From Rikenella microfusus (GTDB lineage: Bacteria > Bacteroidota > Bacteroidia > Bacteroidales > Tenuifilaceae), in assembly GCA_020722565.1 (NCBI GenBank), contig DYKO01000022.1, forward strand, positions 1 through 43,462: a stretch of DNA of 43,462 nucleotides, written 5' to 3'. A program made the translations under genes and the position numbers. Shown here in pieces: positions 1 through 8,011 of the stretch. Within the stretch, counting starts at the first letter, position 1, and each line of letters opens with the position of its first letter. Under the pieces are notes generated by a model. That model had not been told where the DNA came from and searched no databases. It saw nothing but the letters and a program-made list of their open reading frames with translations.

Positions 1-7
1 GTTTTTG

Positions 8-92
8 TTGCCGATTTCGGAGCACTTCACTGTCAAGCCACGATGAAGTTTGAAGCGAGCCACAGCCGTTGATTTCAGCACTTTCTCGGCAA
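8..92. repeat. Left-edge segment bounded by a short inverted repeat
   Basis: The segment begins TTGCCGA (8-14) and ends TCGGCAA (86-92), a 7-bp inverted repeat. AGCACTT also occurs near both ends in direct orientation. On the minus strand one frame stays open from about 105 to base 1, but no start or family is recognisable. It is more GC-rich than the adjoining 100-600 region. It could be part of a dispersed repeat, a mobile-element remnant or a gene end cut by the window edge; I cannot decide which. Confidence 0.3.
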
Positions 93-174
93 TAAAATAT
101 ACCGCATGTTACCATATGTGTTTATTTAATCCGTATTCTGCAATTTGAAATGCTATTACTTTTTTAAGATTTTT

Positions 175-582
175 TCATCTTACTCCTTTTTCTTTTAAAA
201 ATTTAGAATAATTCTTGTCTGTTTCCTGTATGTGATTAATTAACCACTTCTTTAAAAAATCAGTAATTTCAAAAGATAAAATCATTTTACCTTCCTTAAA
301 TCTCTTTTCAAAATCAATTACTTTATTTACAAAATCGTCATGCTCTTTTTTATGAGTTTCAAATTCAGGAAACTCATATTTTTTAAATAAATTCTCTTCT
401 GTTGTAAAATGATAAACTGTATAATTTTTCATATCAGCAATAAGATTTCCAATTAATTCATTGTTTGATTTAGACTTAAGATCATCATAAAATCTATTAA
501 TCATTTCAACAAGTTTTTTATGTTGTATGTCAATAGATTCAATTTTCACACTGTAGTCTTCACTCCAATTAATAAAAGCCAT
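175..582 (-). CDS. Bacteriohemerythrin (O2-binding di-iron protein)
   Basis: This 135-residue protein is a single hemerythrin domain, the usual length for stand-alone bacterial hemerythrins. All seven expected di-iron ligands can be read: His21 (DIQHKK), His58 and Glu62 (HFTTEE), His77 and His81 (HKKEH), and His117 and Asp122 (HIQETD). The family binds O2 reversibly in the cytoplasm and serves in oxygen delivery, storage or sensing; there is no signal peptide. The ATG start is preceded by an A/T-rich leader. The upstream spacer carries two sets of short direct repeats (624-763) that may bear on its control. No operon partner is visible. The family call is firm; the physiological role is not shown by the sequence. 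Confidence 0.93.
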   Translation of the reverse strand: MAFINWSEDYSVKIESIDIQHKKLVEMINRFYDDLKSKSNNELIGNLIADMKNYTVYHFTTEENLFKKYEFPEFETHKKEHDDFVNKVIDFEKRFKEGKMILSFEITDFLKKWLINHIQETDKNYSKFLKEKGVR

Positions 583-860
583 AATTCTTAAATTTTAATT
601 TGTACTTATTTAGTTCTTAAATATTTGTCAAGTTTCACAAGGTTGTTGTACTCTTTCAGTCACTTTTGTCATTTTTGTCAACATGTATAGTAACTCATTT
701 ATAACCGTACACAAACCGTACCAAAAGTAGTGATATACATCTATTCTGGGTGTATAACCGTACCTTTGGTAAGGTTTATTGATTCAAAATAAAAAAATTT
801 TTATAAATCATAAAACGGACTTTTAATTTTTTGCAAAAATTTTTTTCGATACTTTATTAG
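583..860. other. Gene-free spacer with short direct repeats
   Basis: No plausible coding frame is present. TTTGTCA occurs at 624-630, 665-671 and 674-680. AACCGTAC occurs at 703-710, 714-721 and 756-763. The first two AACCGTAC copies lie 11 bp apart, one helical turn, as expected for cooperative protein binding. The spacer lies upstream of both the hemerythrin gene (leftward) and the candidate RNA (rightward). Confidence 0.5.
830..857 (+). promoter_or_regulatory. Candidate promoter of the non-coding RNA
   Basis: TTTG (830-833) is followed after 16 bases by TACTTTAT (850-857), an imperfect fit to the Bacteroidetes pattern TTTG / TAnnTTTG. Transcription would start near 862, just before the 5' arm GTTGCC (869-874) of the proposed terminal helix. 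The spacer is slightly short and the last bases of the -7 element do not match. Confidence 0.4.
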
Positions 861-861
861 G

Positions 862-1205
862 TGCTTTGGTTGCCCTGGTTTGTTGGTTTCCGCTCATTTA
901 TGCATTACATGTGGATATTGCCGGACAAGTACCATTCTCCCCGGGCAGAGCTGTAATCTTTTAACCTACCCTGCTCCCAGTTTTCTTTCCCTTAGGTTAG
1001 CGGAGTAAATTATTCTATTTGGGACTATGGAACTGAACTCTGCAGCCGGAAGCTGCTGCTTGGTCGCGTCGAACTGGCCGGTCTTGCCGGTAAAGGGAGG
1101 CTTTGTACCGCTTATCAGAAGGATAGAATTTAAAACTGTAAGGAATCAGCAGTTGTATGGCACATTCACCTGTAACATTTGCCCCCGGGGGTATAGGCAA
1201 CTTTT
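862..1205 (+). ncRNA. Candidate structured non-coding RNA upstream of efp (6S-like or Bacteroidales-type ncRNA)
   Basis: This roughly 340-base stretch is richer in G+C than its surroundings and has no credible protein. Its ends can pair: GTTGCC (869-874) with GGCAAC (1196-1201), followed by TTTT. Internal complementary pairs include TAACCTA/TAGGTTA (962-968/993-999), GCAGAG/CTCTGC (945-950/1038-1043), ATTCTAT/ATAGAAT (1011-1017/1123-1129) and GCAGC/GCTGC (1042-1046/1052-1056); the second and last overlap at 1042-1043 and would be alternatives. The 3' part contains TTAAAACTG and then CACATTCACCT, in the same order as similar strings in Escherichia coli 6S RNA, but the spacing differs and the molecule is longer than typical 6S. 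RNase P RNA and tmRNA hallmarks are absent. A phylum-specific RNA such as the Bacteroidales-1 motif is another option. The call is structural inference. Confidence 0.45.
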
Positions 1206-1248
1206 ATGGCTAATCCAATTTTTATTTTACAAGTACAAAATCATTTAC

Positions 1249-1256
1249 TATATTTG
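1249..1256 (+). promoter_or_regulatory. -7 promoter element of efp
   Basis: TATATTTG matches the Bacteroidetes consensus TAnnTTTG exactly. Transcription would begin near 1262, giving a leader of about 20 bases before the efp ATG. No clear -33 TTTG is seen at the expected distance. Confidence 0.55.
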
Positions 1257-1280
1257 CAACCCATTGTTAAATAGTAAAGT

Positions 1281-1847
1281 ATGGCAACCACAGCAGATTT
1301 TAAGAATGGTTTATTTATTGAGTTCAATGGCAAAATATACACCATTGTTCAGTTTCAGCATGTAAAACCCGGAAAGGGTGGTGCTTTTGTACGTACTAAA
1401 TTAAAGAGCGTTGAAACGGGGAAGGTAATTGAAAACACATTTAATGCTGGTGTAAAGATTAATGTGGTAAGGGTAGAGCGTCGTCCGTATCAGTTTCTTT
1501 ACAAGGATGATACCGGATACCACTTCATGCATCAGGAAACCTTTGAGCAAATTTCGCTTGAGGAGCACATGATCGAAAATGCTGACCTATTAAAAGAGGG
1601 TCAGTATGTGGAAATGATGATTGAGGTTGATAATGAGAGTATTCTTACCGTTGAGTTACCCCCGTTTGTTGAAATGGAGGTAACCTATACAGAACCAGGC
1701 CTTAAGGGCGATACCGCATCATCAACTGCGCTTAAACCAGCTACTGTTGAAACCGGAGCCACCATAAATGTTCCGCTTTTTGTAAATACCGGCGATAGAA
1801 TTAAAATTGATACCAGAACCCGCGAGTATGCTGAAAGGGTTAAGTAG
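1281..1847 (+). CDS. efp: Translation elongation factor P
   Basis: At 188 residues this is the normal length for EF-P, which binds between the ribosomal P and E sites and relieves stalling at polyproline. The N-terminal KOW-like domain carries the modification loop KPGKGGAF, with Lys32 at the tip. The central OB domain and C-terminal OB domain (ending near TGDRIKIDTRTREYAERVK) follow. Lys32 implies a lysine-type tip rather than the arginine tip rhamnosylated by EarP. No EpmA or EpmB gene is in the window. The gene has its own promoter-like element and a strong terminator, so it is probably monocistronic. The window also holds a deoxyhypusine-synthase homologue (32104-33081), a family that in eukaryotes modifies the EF-P relative eIF5A. 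Confidence 0.97.
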   Translation: MATTADFKNGLFIEFNGKIYTIVQFQHVKPGKGGAFVRTKLKSVETGKVIENTFNAGVKINVVRVERRPYQFLYKDDTGYHFMHQETFEQISLEEHMIENADLLKEGQYVEMMIEVDNESILTVELPPFVEMEVTYTEPGLKGDTASSTALKPATVETGATINVPLFVNTGDRIKIDTRTREYAERVK

Positions 1848-1889
1848 TATTTTTATTTTTGAGCTATTGCTTTTTTAATTGATTTGTTT

Positions 1890-1924
1890 TAACTTATTCC
1901 TCTTTTGGGATAAGTTATTTTTTT
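1890..1924 (+). terminator. Rho-independent terminator of efp
   Basis: An 11-bp stem, TAACTTATTCC (1890-1900) with GGGATAAGTTA (1907-1917), has a six-base loop and is followed by a T run. Confidence 0.9.
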
Positions 1925-1941
1925 AGAGAAAAAGTTCTACC

Positions 1942-3162
1942 ATGTCGATAACCGCCTCTCAAAACCGGCTCAAGTTGAGCACGTTCAAGTTGAACGCTCT
2001 TTTAGGAATGGCACAAGCCATTAGTGCTGAGTTGAAAACAGAGGAACTTGTCGATAGATTCAAGCGTATCCTCAACGACGATTTGGGTATTGACCGTATT
2101 CTCTTTTATAAAATAGAGGAGGAAAAGTGGGAGCTGCTGCTCAACAGCAATTGTCCCGAAAAGGTAGTTAATAACATTAATGTGGAGCGTGATCTGCTCC
2201 CCTTCAATGAAATTACTTTTGTTGGTGTATCGGATAACCCCATTCTACTTGAGCTCGATGTTATAATACCCATAATCCAGAATAACCAACCTGTTGGTTA
2301 CGTGCTCATTGGTGATACCCATGAGTACGAAAAGGGTGTAAGTGCCACAATCCGGCATCTAAACTTTGTTCAAACTCTATCTATAATCATCTTTGTTGCC
2401 ATTGAGAACCTGCGGCTCTTCCATAAAAGTTTGGAACAGGAGGCCATGCGAAAAGAGCTTGAACTAGCCTCGCGCATGCAATCGATGCTCATTCCATCTA
2501 AGGATGACATGCCCAAAATTCCTGGAATTAACATTGGGTCGTTTTACAAACCCCACTTTGAGGTGGGAGGCGATTACTACGATGTAATTGCCTTAGGTCC
2601 AAATGACCTTGGTTTTTGTATTGCCGACGTATCAGGGAAGGGAATTTCGGCGGCACTGCTGATGTCAAATTTTCAAGCAAACCTACGTGCATTATTTACC
2701 AGGGAAATTGGGCTTCCCGCATTGGTTGAAAAGTTAAATGAAAGGGTAATGGCTGCAGCAAAAGGTGAGAAATTTATTACTCTTTTCGTGGGCCGTTATA
2801 ATATTCAAAACCGAAAGTTGGAGTACATTAACGCCGGCCATAACCCACCATTCTTGTTCCGAAGGAATTCAGGGGACATTATTCAGCTATCTTCAGGGTG
2901 TGTGGGTTTGGGCATGCTCGATGATATTCCACTCATTAATCTGGGTGTGGTGAATATTGATGAGCCCAGCATCATAATATGCTATACCGATGGACTGGTT
3001 GAGACTATAAGTAACGATAGAGTGGTTTACAACACATCAATTTTAGAAAATAAATTTGCTAAAAATAAGAATGTCGAGCAAATTATTGAGAGCATAGCTC
3101 AGTTACGCGATTCCGACGAAGTATTTGATGATATTTCCATACTGGGATTCGATTTTGAATAG
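1942..3162 (+). CDS. GAF domain / SpoIIE-RsbU type PP2C phosphatase
   Basis: This 406-residue cytoplasmic protein has an N-terminal GAF-like sensor (about 20-165), a short helical linker (about 170-190, REL-x-ASRMQ) and a SpoIIE/RsbU PP2C phosphatase domain (about 195-405). The phosphatase metal-binding signatures are visible: GGDYYD, DVSGKG, YTDGL and the terminal DDISIL. Such proteins usually dephosphorylate an anti-sigma-factor antagonist in a partner-switching cascade. No anti-sigma factor, STAS protein or sigma gene lies nearby, so the partner is unknown. The 3' end overlaps the convergent ligase-like gene by 64 bases, and both reading frames remain intact there. Confidence 0.9.
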   Translation: MSITASQNRLKLSTFKLNALLGMAQAISAELKTEELVDRFKRILNDDLGIDRILFYKIEEEKWELLLNSNCPEKVVNNINVERDLLPFNEITFVGVSDNPILLELDVIIPIIQNNQPVGYVLIGDTHEYEKGVSATIRHLNFVQTLSIIIFVAIENLRLFHKSLEQEAMRKELELASRMQSMLIPSKDDMPKIPGINIGSFYKPHFEVGGDYYDVIALGPNDLGFCIADVSGKGISAALLMSNFQANLRALFTREIGLPALVEKLNERVMAAAKGEKFITLFVGRYNIQNRKLEYINAGHNPPFLFRRNSGDIIQLSSGCVGLGMLDDIPLINLGVVNIDEPSIIICYTDGLVETISNDRVVYNTSILENKFAKNKNVEQIIESIAQLRDSDEVFDDISILGFDFE

Positions 3163-4562
3163 CGATACTCAAGCGAGAGGATAAATGCTGCATAGCCCCA
3201 AAAGAGAAGAGCCACTTTATCCATATCCAAAAAGTTGTTCAGAAGTCCATGCACCAGGTAGCTTATCCACCCTAGTAAGACTCCTATTAATAGGGTTCTA
3301 TCGTGGCTATTGGGCGTTAACCTTATAGCAAGTTTAAACCCTCTGAATAAAATAATACCGATTGCTAATAGGAATGCAAGTAGGGCCGGGAAACCCGATT
3401 CGGATAGCATACCAAGGTATTCACTGTGTGCGTTACCTTTTAGGCCTAAGTTTGAGCTTTCGCGGGTTTTTAGATATGATGCCTGAAAGGGAGCATACCG
3501 GAACATATAGGTTCCAGGCCCCCAGCCCAGAACTGGTTTCTCCCTGAACATTCTTATTGCTGATGTCCAACGATTTAAACGCTCCACATTCGATTCATCA
3601 GTACGTACGTTTGCTATGGAGCTAACGTGCTTTTTTAAGTCGGCGCTCGATGCGGTTTTGTTAGTGTTTAGCCATACGGTTATTTCAATTCGGTACGAGT
3701 AAATAATTACACCAAAAATAACGGCAAGTAAGATAACGTAACGGAACCTCATTTTAATCAGCCAAATCAGCCATACCCCAAAAGCAACCATTAAGCTCAG
3801 CCAGGCAGCTCGGGTATAGGATAGTACTAATGCTACAATCAGAATAAATGAAAAAAGAAACAAAAGGAGTTTTTGGGCAACCGATTTTTTAGTAAATGCA
3901 AGGGATAGAATTACCGGAATTAAAAGCGCCAGGACCGCTGCATAAGATGTGTGGTCGGTAAAGTAGGGGTTACATGACCCATGAGCAACAAACTTATTAA
4001 ATAAACCCAACTGGGCTTGCTTAGATAGCGTTATGGCGATTACCCCTATTAATCCAATGGAATACATTAGTAACATTCGGGTAAAGCGAAAATTTTGATT
4101 AACCATTAGGGAAAAAGGGAGGTAAAAGAGAACCAAAATGTAGAGTAATTTTAGCGCTATGTATTTTACCGAAACAATGGGTAATGAGCTACTCAATGTA
4201 GAAATGAACATCCATGCAACTAAAAAGTATAGCACAAGTTGTGTAGGATGCCATGTAAACCATCTGTTCGATTGATTTTTTTGTGAAAGCAATACAATGG
4301 AAAGAGGGGAAAGAGCCAAAATCATTAGTTCAGATGGGAACCATAAGTCAAAATTAAGTCCGGATACCATTTCGGAAAGCGGAATGGAGAGCGGGCTTAG
4401 CAATATGTAACTGTTAAAGAATTGTTGCGGAAGCCAAAGGTAGATGAGCAAACCAATAAGAACAATTGGCATTATAAAAAGTGATTGATGTTCACCGATA
4501 ATTAGAAGCGTATTCAGCAGTATAAATGCCAAACTAGCTGCTATGGCATATCGAAACTTCAT
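3099..4562 (-). CDS. O-antigen ligase / Wzy-type polysaccharide polymerase family membrane protein
   Basis: This 487-residue protein has about 11-12 hydrophobic segments and a large loop around residues 300-400. The loop includes RWTSAIRMFREKPVLGWGPG and the following NAHSEYLGMLSESG region, the usual signature of the Wzy_C/O-antigen ligase family. The family joins or polymerises glycans on lipid carriers at the inner membrane. It starts 5 bases after the Wzz-like gene, so the two probably form an operon. Ligase and polymerase cannot be separated by sequence alone. Its last 21 codons overlap the end of the phosphatase gene on the other strand. Confidence 0.85.
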   Translation of the reverse strand: MKFRYAIAASLAFILLNTLLIIGEHQSLFIMPIVLIGLLIYLWLPQQFFNSYILLSPLSIPLSEMVSGLNFDLWFPSELMILALSPLSIVLLSQKNQSNRWFTWHPTQLVLYFLVAWMFISTLSSSLPIVSVKYIALKLLYILVLFYLPFSLMVNQNFRFTRMLLMYSIGLIGVIAITLSKQAQLGLFNKFVAHGSCNPYFTDHTSYAAVLALLIPVILSLAFTKKSVAQKLLLFLFSFILIVALVLSYTRAAWLSLMVAFGVWLIWLIKMRFRYVILLAVIFGVIIYSYRIEITVWLNTNKTASSADLKKHVSSIANVRTDESNVERLNRWTSAIRMFREKPVLGWGPGTYMFRYAPFQASYLKTRESSNLGLKGNAHSEYLGMLSESGFPALLAFLLAIGIILFRGFKLAIRLTPNSHDRTLLIGVLLGWISYLVHGLLNNFLDMDKVALLFWGYAAFILSLEYRYSKSNPSMEISSNTSSESRN

Positions 4563-4567
4563 TGGGC

Positions 4568-5578
4568 TTAGGCCTGTTTTTTTAATTTTCTAATATATTC
4601 CAGAAGGAGCAGTGCAAATGCAGCAAATAGCATTGCCGAGAGCGTAGCTGTTACTACAATCAGAGATCTTTTAGGGTAGGCTTTCTTATCGGTGGGTTCT
4701 GCTCGGTCCACAATAAATTGGGTGGGGATTTCCTGGTTTGACTCAATGCGGGCAATAATTAAACTCTTTTTTAACTCATTCATTCGCTCTGCAAGATCCT
4801 TAATTTCAGCGCTATAACGCAAATATTTTGCCCCACCTTTTTGAAGCCGAGTTATTTCCTGCTGAAGCACTGCAATTTGCTGTATGTTATTTTTCTCAAT
4901 AGCCCTAAGGTATTCGCGATAAAGAACGTTGGCCTGTCGTTTGGGTTCTATTACTCCCATAGCCATAACCTGCGACAGGGAGTCCTGTAAGGCTTCAATT
5001 TGCTGTTCTATGAATTTATATTGATTTTCAAGGACCTGCAACGATTGCGTTGCAACCTGTGCCTTTATGGAGCGCATCAGCGTATCGGAGTAGTTAACAA
5101 CGGTATTGGCAATCAAGGCAGCCCATTCCGGATCACGATCCATCACTTCAATATTTATGCTTTGATACTGTGTGGGACGAACTTTAACGTTGTCGGTAAA
5201 GGCTTTATAGGTAAGGTGTTTTACATGATTGTTGTTGTTTTTTATGCCCCAATGGGTTCTTAAGTCCAGGGCCACTATGACCTTATCCTTTAGAGTTCTG
5301 GAATTAAGTATCTGAAGAAACTGCTCCATTTCCTCCGTTTCACCAAACGAGGTAAGGCCCTCCTGTTTGTTTTCGGTAAGTAGTTCCTTTGATATCTGAT
5401 TGGTAACAGGGGGATAAATTGTTGCAGTGGCTTTATATTGATTTTTTATAAATAGCGAAGCAGTTACCGACGCTATTAGAGCAACGATTCCAATAATTAG
5501 TAAAAACGTTCTTCCGTTCCAAATGGTTTGAGCAATTGATTGCATCGAATTATCAAGAATGATTTTGTTATTATCCAT
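4568..5578 (-). CDS. Wzz-type polysaccharide chain-length determinant
   Basis: The 336-residue protein has one transmembrane segment near each end (about 24-45 and 306-329) around a periplasmic region with long coiled coil (about 165-280). This is the standard Wzz/polysaccharide co-polymerase plan. The proline-containing stretch before the second segment (AEPTDKKAYPKRSL) is typical. There is no C-terminal tyrosine kinase domain, so this is the O-antigen-type co-polymerase and not the BY-kinase fusion. It is cotranscribed with the downstream ligase/polymerase-like gene, fitting a role in setting glycan length. The substrate polysaccharide is unknown because the rest of the cluster is not here. 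Confidence 0.88.
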   Translation of the reverse strand: MDNNKIILDNSMQSIAQTIWNGRTFLLIIGIVALIASVTASLFIKNQYKATATIYPPVTNQISKELLTENKQEGLTSFGETEEMEQFLQILNSRTLKDKVIVALDLRTHWGIKNNNNHVKHLTYKAFTDNVKVRPTQYQSINIEVMDRDPEWAALIANTVVNYSDTLMRSIKAQVATQSLQVLENQYKFIEQQIEALQDSLSQVMAMGVIEPKRQANVLYREYLRAIEKNNIQQIAVLQQEITRLQKGGAKYLRYSAEIKDLAERMNELKKSLIIARIESNQEIPTQFIVDRAEPTDKKAYPKRSLIVVTATLSAMLFAAFALLLLEYIRKLKKQA

Positions 5579-5637
5579 ATCCCAGGTTAATTTTTAATCT
5601 TATAGATGTCCAAATATCATAAAATTTATGTCAAAAT

Positions 5638-5672
5638 AAAAAAAGGCTTGCCCGATAACTTTGTGCAAGCCT
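5638..5672 (-). terminator. Terminator of tyrS
   Basis: On the minus strand GGCTTGC (complement of 5665-5671) pairs with GCAAGCC (complement of 5645-5651), followed by a run of T (A run 5638-5644 on the plus strand). It lies just after the tyrS stop codon. Confidence 0.88.
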
Positions 5673-5699
5673 AAAAGTACTCCTTTAACTATAACGGAA

Positions 5700-6995
5700 T
5701 TAATCAATTGCAAGTATGATGCTGTAGTTCTTTTTCCCTTTTTGAATCAAAATATACTTTCCATTTAGAAGAAAATCAGTATTAATGGAAATATCAGCAT
5801 TATCTACCTTTTGTTTATTGATGCTTAATCCTCCACCCTGAACTAAACGGCGCAGCTCTCCCTTTGATGGGAATACTTTGGTTAGCTCTGTAACCAGGGT
5901 TGAAAAGGGAATTCCCCTGGCGAGTTCCGATTTATTGACCTCAAATGTAGGAACACCCTCAAAAACCGAGAGGAATGTATTTTCGTCCATTCGGTTAAGC
6001 ATGTCGGTGGTGGCATTACCAAAAAGCATTTCCGAAGCCTCAACCGCGCGAAGGTAATCGTCTTCGGAGTGAACCATTACGGTAATTTCGCGAGCCAGGG
6101 TTTTTTGTAGCTTGCGCAAATGGGGTTCCTGCCTATGTTCGGCTATCAGGACATCGATTGTGGGTTTATCGAGAAGTGTGAATATCTTTATGTAGCGTTC
6201 GGCATCATCGTCGGAGGTGTTGAGCCAGAACTGGTAAAATTTATAGGGTGATGTAAAGCGAGCATCGAGCCATACGTTACCGCTTTCAGTTTTACCAAAT
6301 TTTGTGCCGTCGGTCTTGGTGATAAGCGGTATGGTAAGAGCATAGGCTTCGCCTCCAAGTTTACGTCGAATTAGTTCGGTTCCTGTGGTGATGTTACCCC
6401 ATTGGTCGGATCCGCCCATCTGCAACTTGCAGCCCATGTTCTGGTAAAGCCATAGAAAGTCATAGCCCTGAACCAACTGATATGAAAATTCTGTAAAAGA
6501 CATCCCTTCTTTGGAATCTTCACCCAAACGCTTCTTAACAGAGTCCTTGGCCATCATATAGTTTACGGTGATGTGCTTACCCACATCCCTGATAAAGCTC
6601 AGGAAGTCGTAACCCTTCATCCAATCGTAGTTGTTAACCAAAACGGCAGCATTTGGTTTTCCGCTATCAAAATCAAGGAATTTTGAAAGTTGCTTTTTAA
6701 TTCCTTCTAGGTTACGTTGAAGGGTTTCCTCATCGAGCAGGTTTCGCTCCTGCGATTTTCCACTGGGATCGCCAATCATACCTGTGGCTCCGCCAACTAG
6801 GGCTATGGGTTTATGACCGGCCAGTTGAAACCTTTTAAGTAACATAATCTGGGCAAAGCTACCCACGTGAAGCGATTCAGCTGTTGGGTCAAAACCTATG
6901 TACCCCACCACCATTTCCTTAGCCAATAAATCTTCGGTTCCGGGCATCATATCGTGTAACATGCCCCTCCACCTTAATTCTTCAATTAAATTCAC
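5700..6995 (-). CDS. tyrS: Tyrosyl-tRNA synthetase
   Basis: This 431-residue protein is a full-length class I tyrosyl-tRNA synthetase, charging tRNA-Tyr in the cytoplasm. The HIGH-type motif is HVGS ([10 protein letters not shown]) and the KMSKS-type motif is KFGKT in [12 protein letters not shown], the form found in bacterial TyrS. The QVQGYDF-like specificity region (YQLVQGYDF) and GGSDQWGN are present. An S4 RNA-binding domain occupies the C-terminus (about 350-431). The start is a GTG at 6995; the family's usual N-terminus [14 protein letters not shown] follows directly and no better ATG is available. A promoter-like TAnnTTTG element lies about 60 bases upstream and a terminator lies downstream. 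Confidence 0.97.
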   Translation of the reverse strand: MNLIEELRWRGMLHDMMPGTEDLLAKEMVVGYIGFDPTAESLHVGSFAQIMLLKRFQLAGHKPIALVGGATGMIGDPSGKSQERNLLDEETLQRNLEGIKKQLSKFLDFDSGKPNAAVLVNNYDWMKGYDFLSFIRDVGKHITVNYMMAKDSVKKRLGEDSKEGMSFTEFSYQLVQGYDFLWLYQNMGCKLQMGGSDQWGNITTGTELIRRKLGGEAYALTIPLITKTDGTKFGKTESGNVWLDARFTSPYKFYQFWLNTSDDDAERYIKIFTLLDKPTIDVLIAEHRQEPHLRKLQKTLAREITVMVHSEDDYLRAVEASEMLFGNATTDMLNRMDENTFLSVFEGVPTFEVNKSELARGIPFSTLVTELTKVFPSKGELRRLVQGGGLSINKQKVDNADISINTDFLLNGKYILIQKGKKNYSIILAID

Positions 6996-7056
6996 GGTAA
7001 TGCAATGTTTTGGTTTTGAATTACGGATAAATAGCTAACGGTATAAAAACTATGCC

Positions 7057-7064
7057 CAAAGATA
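7057..7064 (-). promoter_or_regulatory. -7 promoter element of tyrS
   Basis: The minus strand reads TATCTTTG, an exact TAnnTTTG match, about 60 bases upstream of the tyrS start. The predicted leader is about 55 bases. Confidence 0.5.
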
Positions 7065-7108
7065 GCTCTTTTAACATAAAGAATGATGGGAGTCCTGGCC
7101 AATTTAAA

Positions 7109-7146
7109 CCTGTATTTAGATTTGTGAGTACATCAATCTAAACAGG
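7109..7146 (-). terminator. Hairpin after the cvpA-like gene, weak terminator candidate
   Basis: CCTGTATTTAGATT (7109-7122) and AATCTAAACAGG (7135-7146) form a 12-bp stem with one bulged base and a 12-base loop. On the minus strand it is followed only by TTTAAATT, so the T tract is poor. It lies 12 bases past the cvpA-like stop, where a terminator would be expected. Confidence 0.5.
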
Positions 7147-7157
7147 TAAATAGTGAT

Positions 7158-7667
7158 TTAATGTGATTTAAACTTATTTGTAATCGATTCAAAGTGCAAA
7201 TAAGGGTAAATGGCGGGAGCCAAATTTGATAAGGGTTTATATAGAATAGTTTTGTTTTTATCTGTTTCACTATAGAAATTGAAACGGTGGTTTACCTTTT
7301 CAATTAGCACTATGAGTACACTAATTACAAGGGCATACTTTAGGACCCCAAAAACCAGCCCCAGTAATTTATTAAGCATTCCCAAAGGGGTTATATTGAA
7401 GAATTTGTCAAATTGCTTGCCAATAAAATGTACACCAATTACTACAAGGATAAAAGTAATGGTAAAGGCAAGAACGGGAATATATTGCCCATTCAGACCA
7501 ATCTTTTCAACCAGAAAAATTGCGGTAAAATCAGAGAATCTAACGGCAATCCAAATCCCCAGCAATAGAGATGCCAGTGCGGTTAGCTGCATTATAAATC
7601 CATTAATAAAGCCTCTGATGGCTCCAATTACCAGAAATACCGCAATAATTATATCCAGGGGTATCAT
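7158..7667 (-). CDS. CvpA family inner-membrane protein
   Basis: Starting at the ATG at 7667 this is a 169-residue protein with about four transmembrane helices. It opens with MIPLDIIIAVFLVIGAIRGF, the N-terminus of CvpA (colicin V production) proteins, and the family's first-helix RGF motif is present. A longer frame begins at 7700 but would overlap the end of the ArsR gene and add a non-hydrophobic tail. The shorter start leaves a 10-base gap and is preferred. CvpA proteins affect envelope properties and biofilm in other bacteria, but their activity is unresolved. It is probably cotranscribed behind the regulator. Confidence 0.82.
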   Translation of the reverse strand: MIPLDIIIAVFLVIGAIRGFINGFIMQLTALASLLLGIWIAVRFSDFTAIFLVEKIGLNGQYIPVLAFTITFILVVIGVHFIGKQFDKFFNITPLGMLNKLLGLVFGVLKYALVISVLIVLIEKVNHRFNFYSETDKNKTILYKPLSNLAPAIYPYLHFESITNKFKSH

Positions 7668-7677
7668 AAAAATTGAA

Positions 7678-7977
7678 TTATACGGTGCATCGTCCCACAC
7701 AATCGAGGATTTTGCCTAGGTTCTCGTTACGTAAAAAGTAAATCGTATTCTTTCCCTCGCGTTTACAAGAGAGAACGCCTTTATCCTTCAGAATACCAAG
7801 GTGATGCGATGCAGTAGATTGCTCAATACCCATGGCCTCATATATTTGGGTTACGGTTAGTTGTCCTGATTTTTCTAAAAGGCTGATAATTCCAATCCTT
7901 AAGGGATGTGCAATTGCTTTCAACATATTGGCTGCCTGCTCCAGCTGCTCAATTTTAAGTTCCCCTACTTTTATCAT
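7678..7977 (-). CDS. ArsR-family winged-helix transcriptional regulator
   Basis: The 99-residue protein is one ArsR-type winged helix-turn-helix. The start of the domain reads HPLRIGIISLL, the recognition helix region STASHHLGILKDKGVL, and the wing KREGKNTIYFL. The metal-site cysteine pair of ArsR/SmtB (ELCVCDL in helix 3) is absent. Only scattered C-terminal cysteines (SCK, DCVGRC) remain, so it may sense redox or a non-metal signal. A near-perfect inverted repeat (8013-8028) overlaps its own promoter-like element, suggesting autoregulation. The cvpA-like gene follows 10 bases after it. The divergent polyprenyl synthase could share the control region. Confidence 0.9.
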   Translation of the reverse strand: MIKVGELKIEQLEQAANMLKAIAHPLRIGIISLLEKSGQLTVTQIYEAMGIEQSTASHHLGILKDKGVLSCKREGKNTIYFLRNENLGKILDCVGRCTV

Positions 7978-8011
7978 TATATCGCTGTATTTCAGTTATA
8001 TCAACTTTATG

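Noticed and set aside
1015-1200. A 61-codon minus-strand frame and a plus-strand 112-codon frame (1027-1365) across the ncRNA block
   Set aside because: Neither resembles a protein; the plus frame runs into efp in the wrong frame and the region has RNA-like pairing.
862-1205. RNase P RNA or tmRNA
   Set aside because: The conserved P4 strings of RNase P and the alanine acceptor and tag region of tmRNA are not found.
7279-7719. A 146-codon plus-strand frame
   Set aside because: It is antisense to the cvpA-like gene, whose hydrophobic pattern and family signature are clear.
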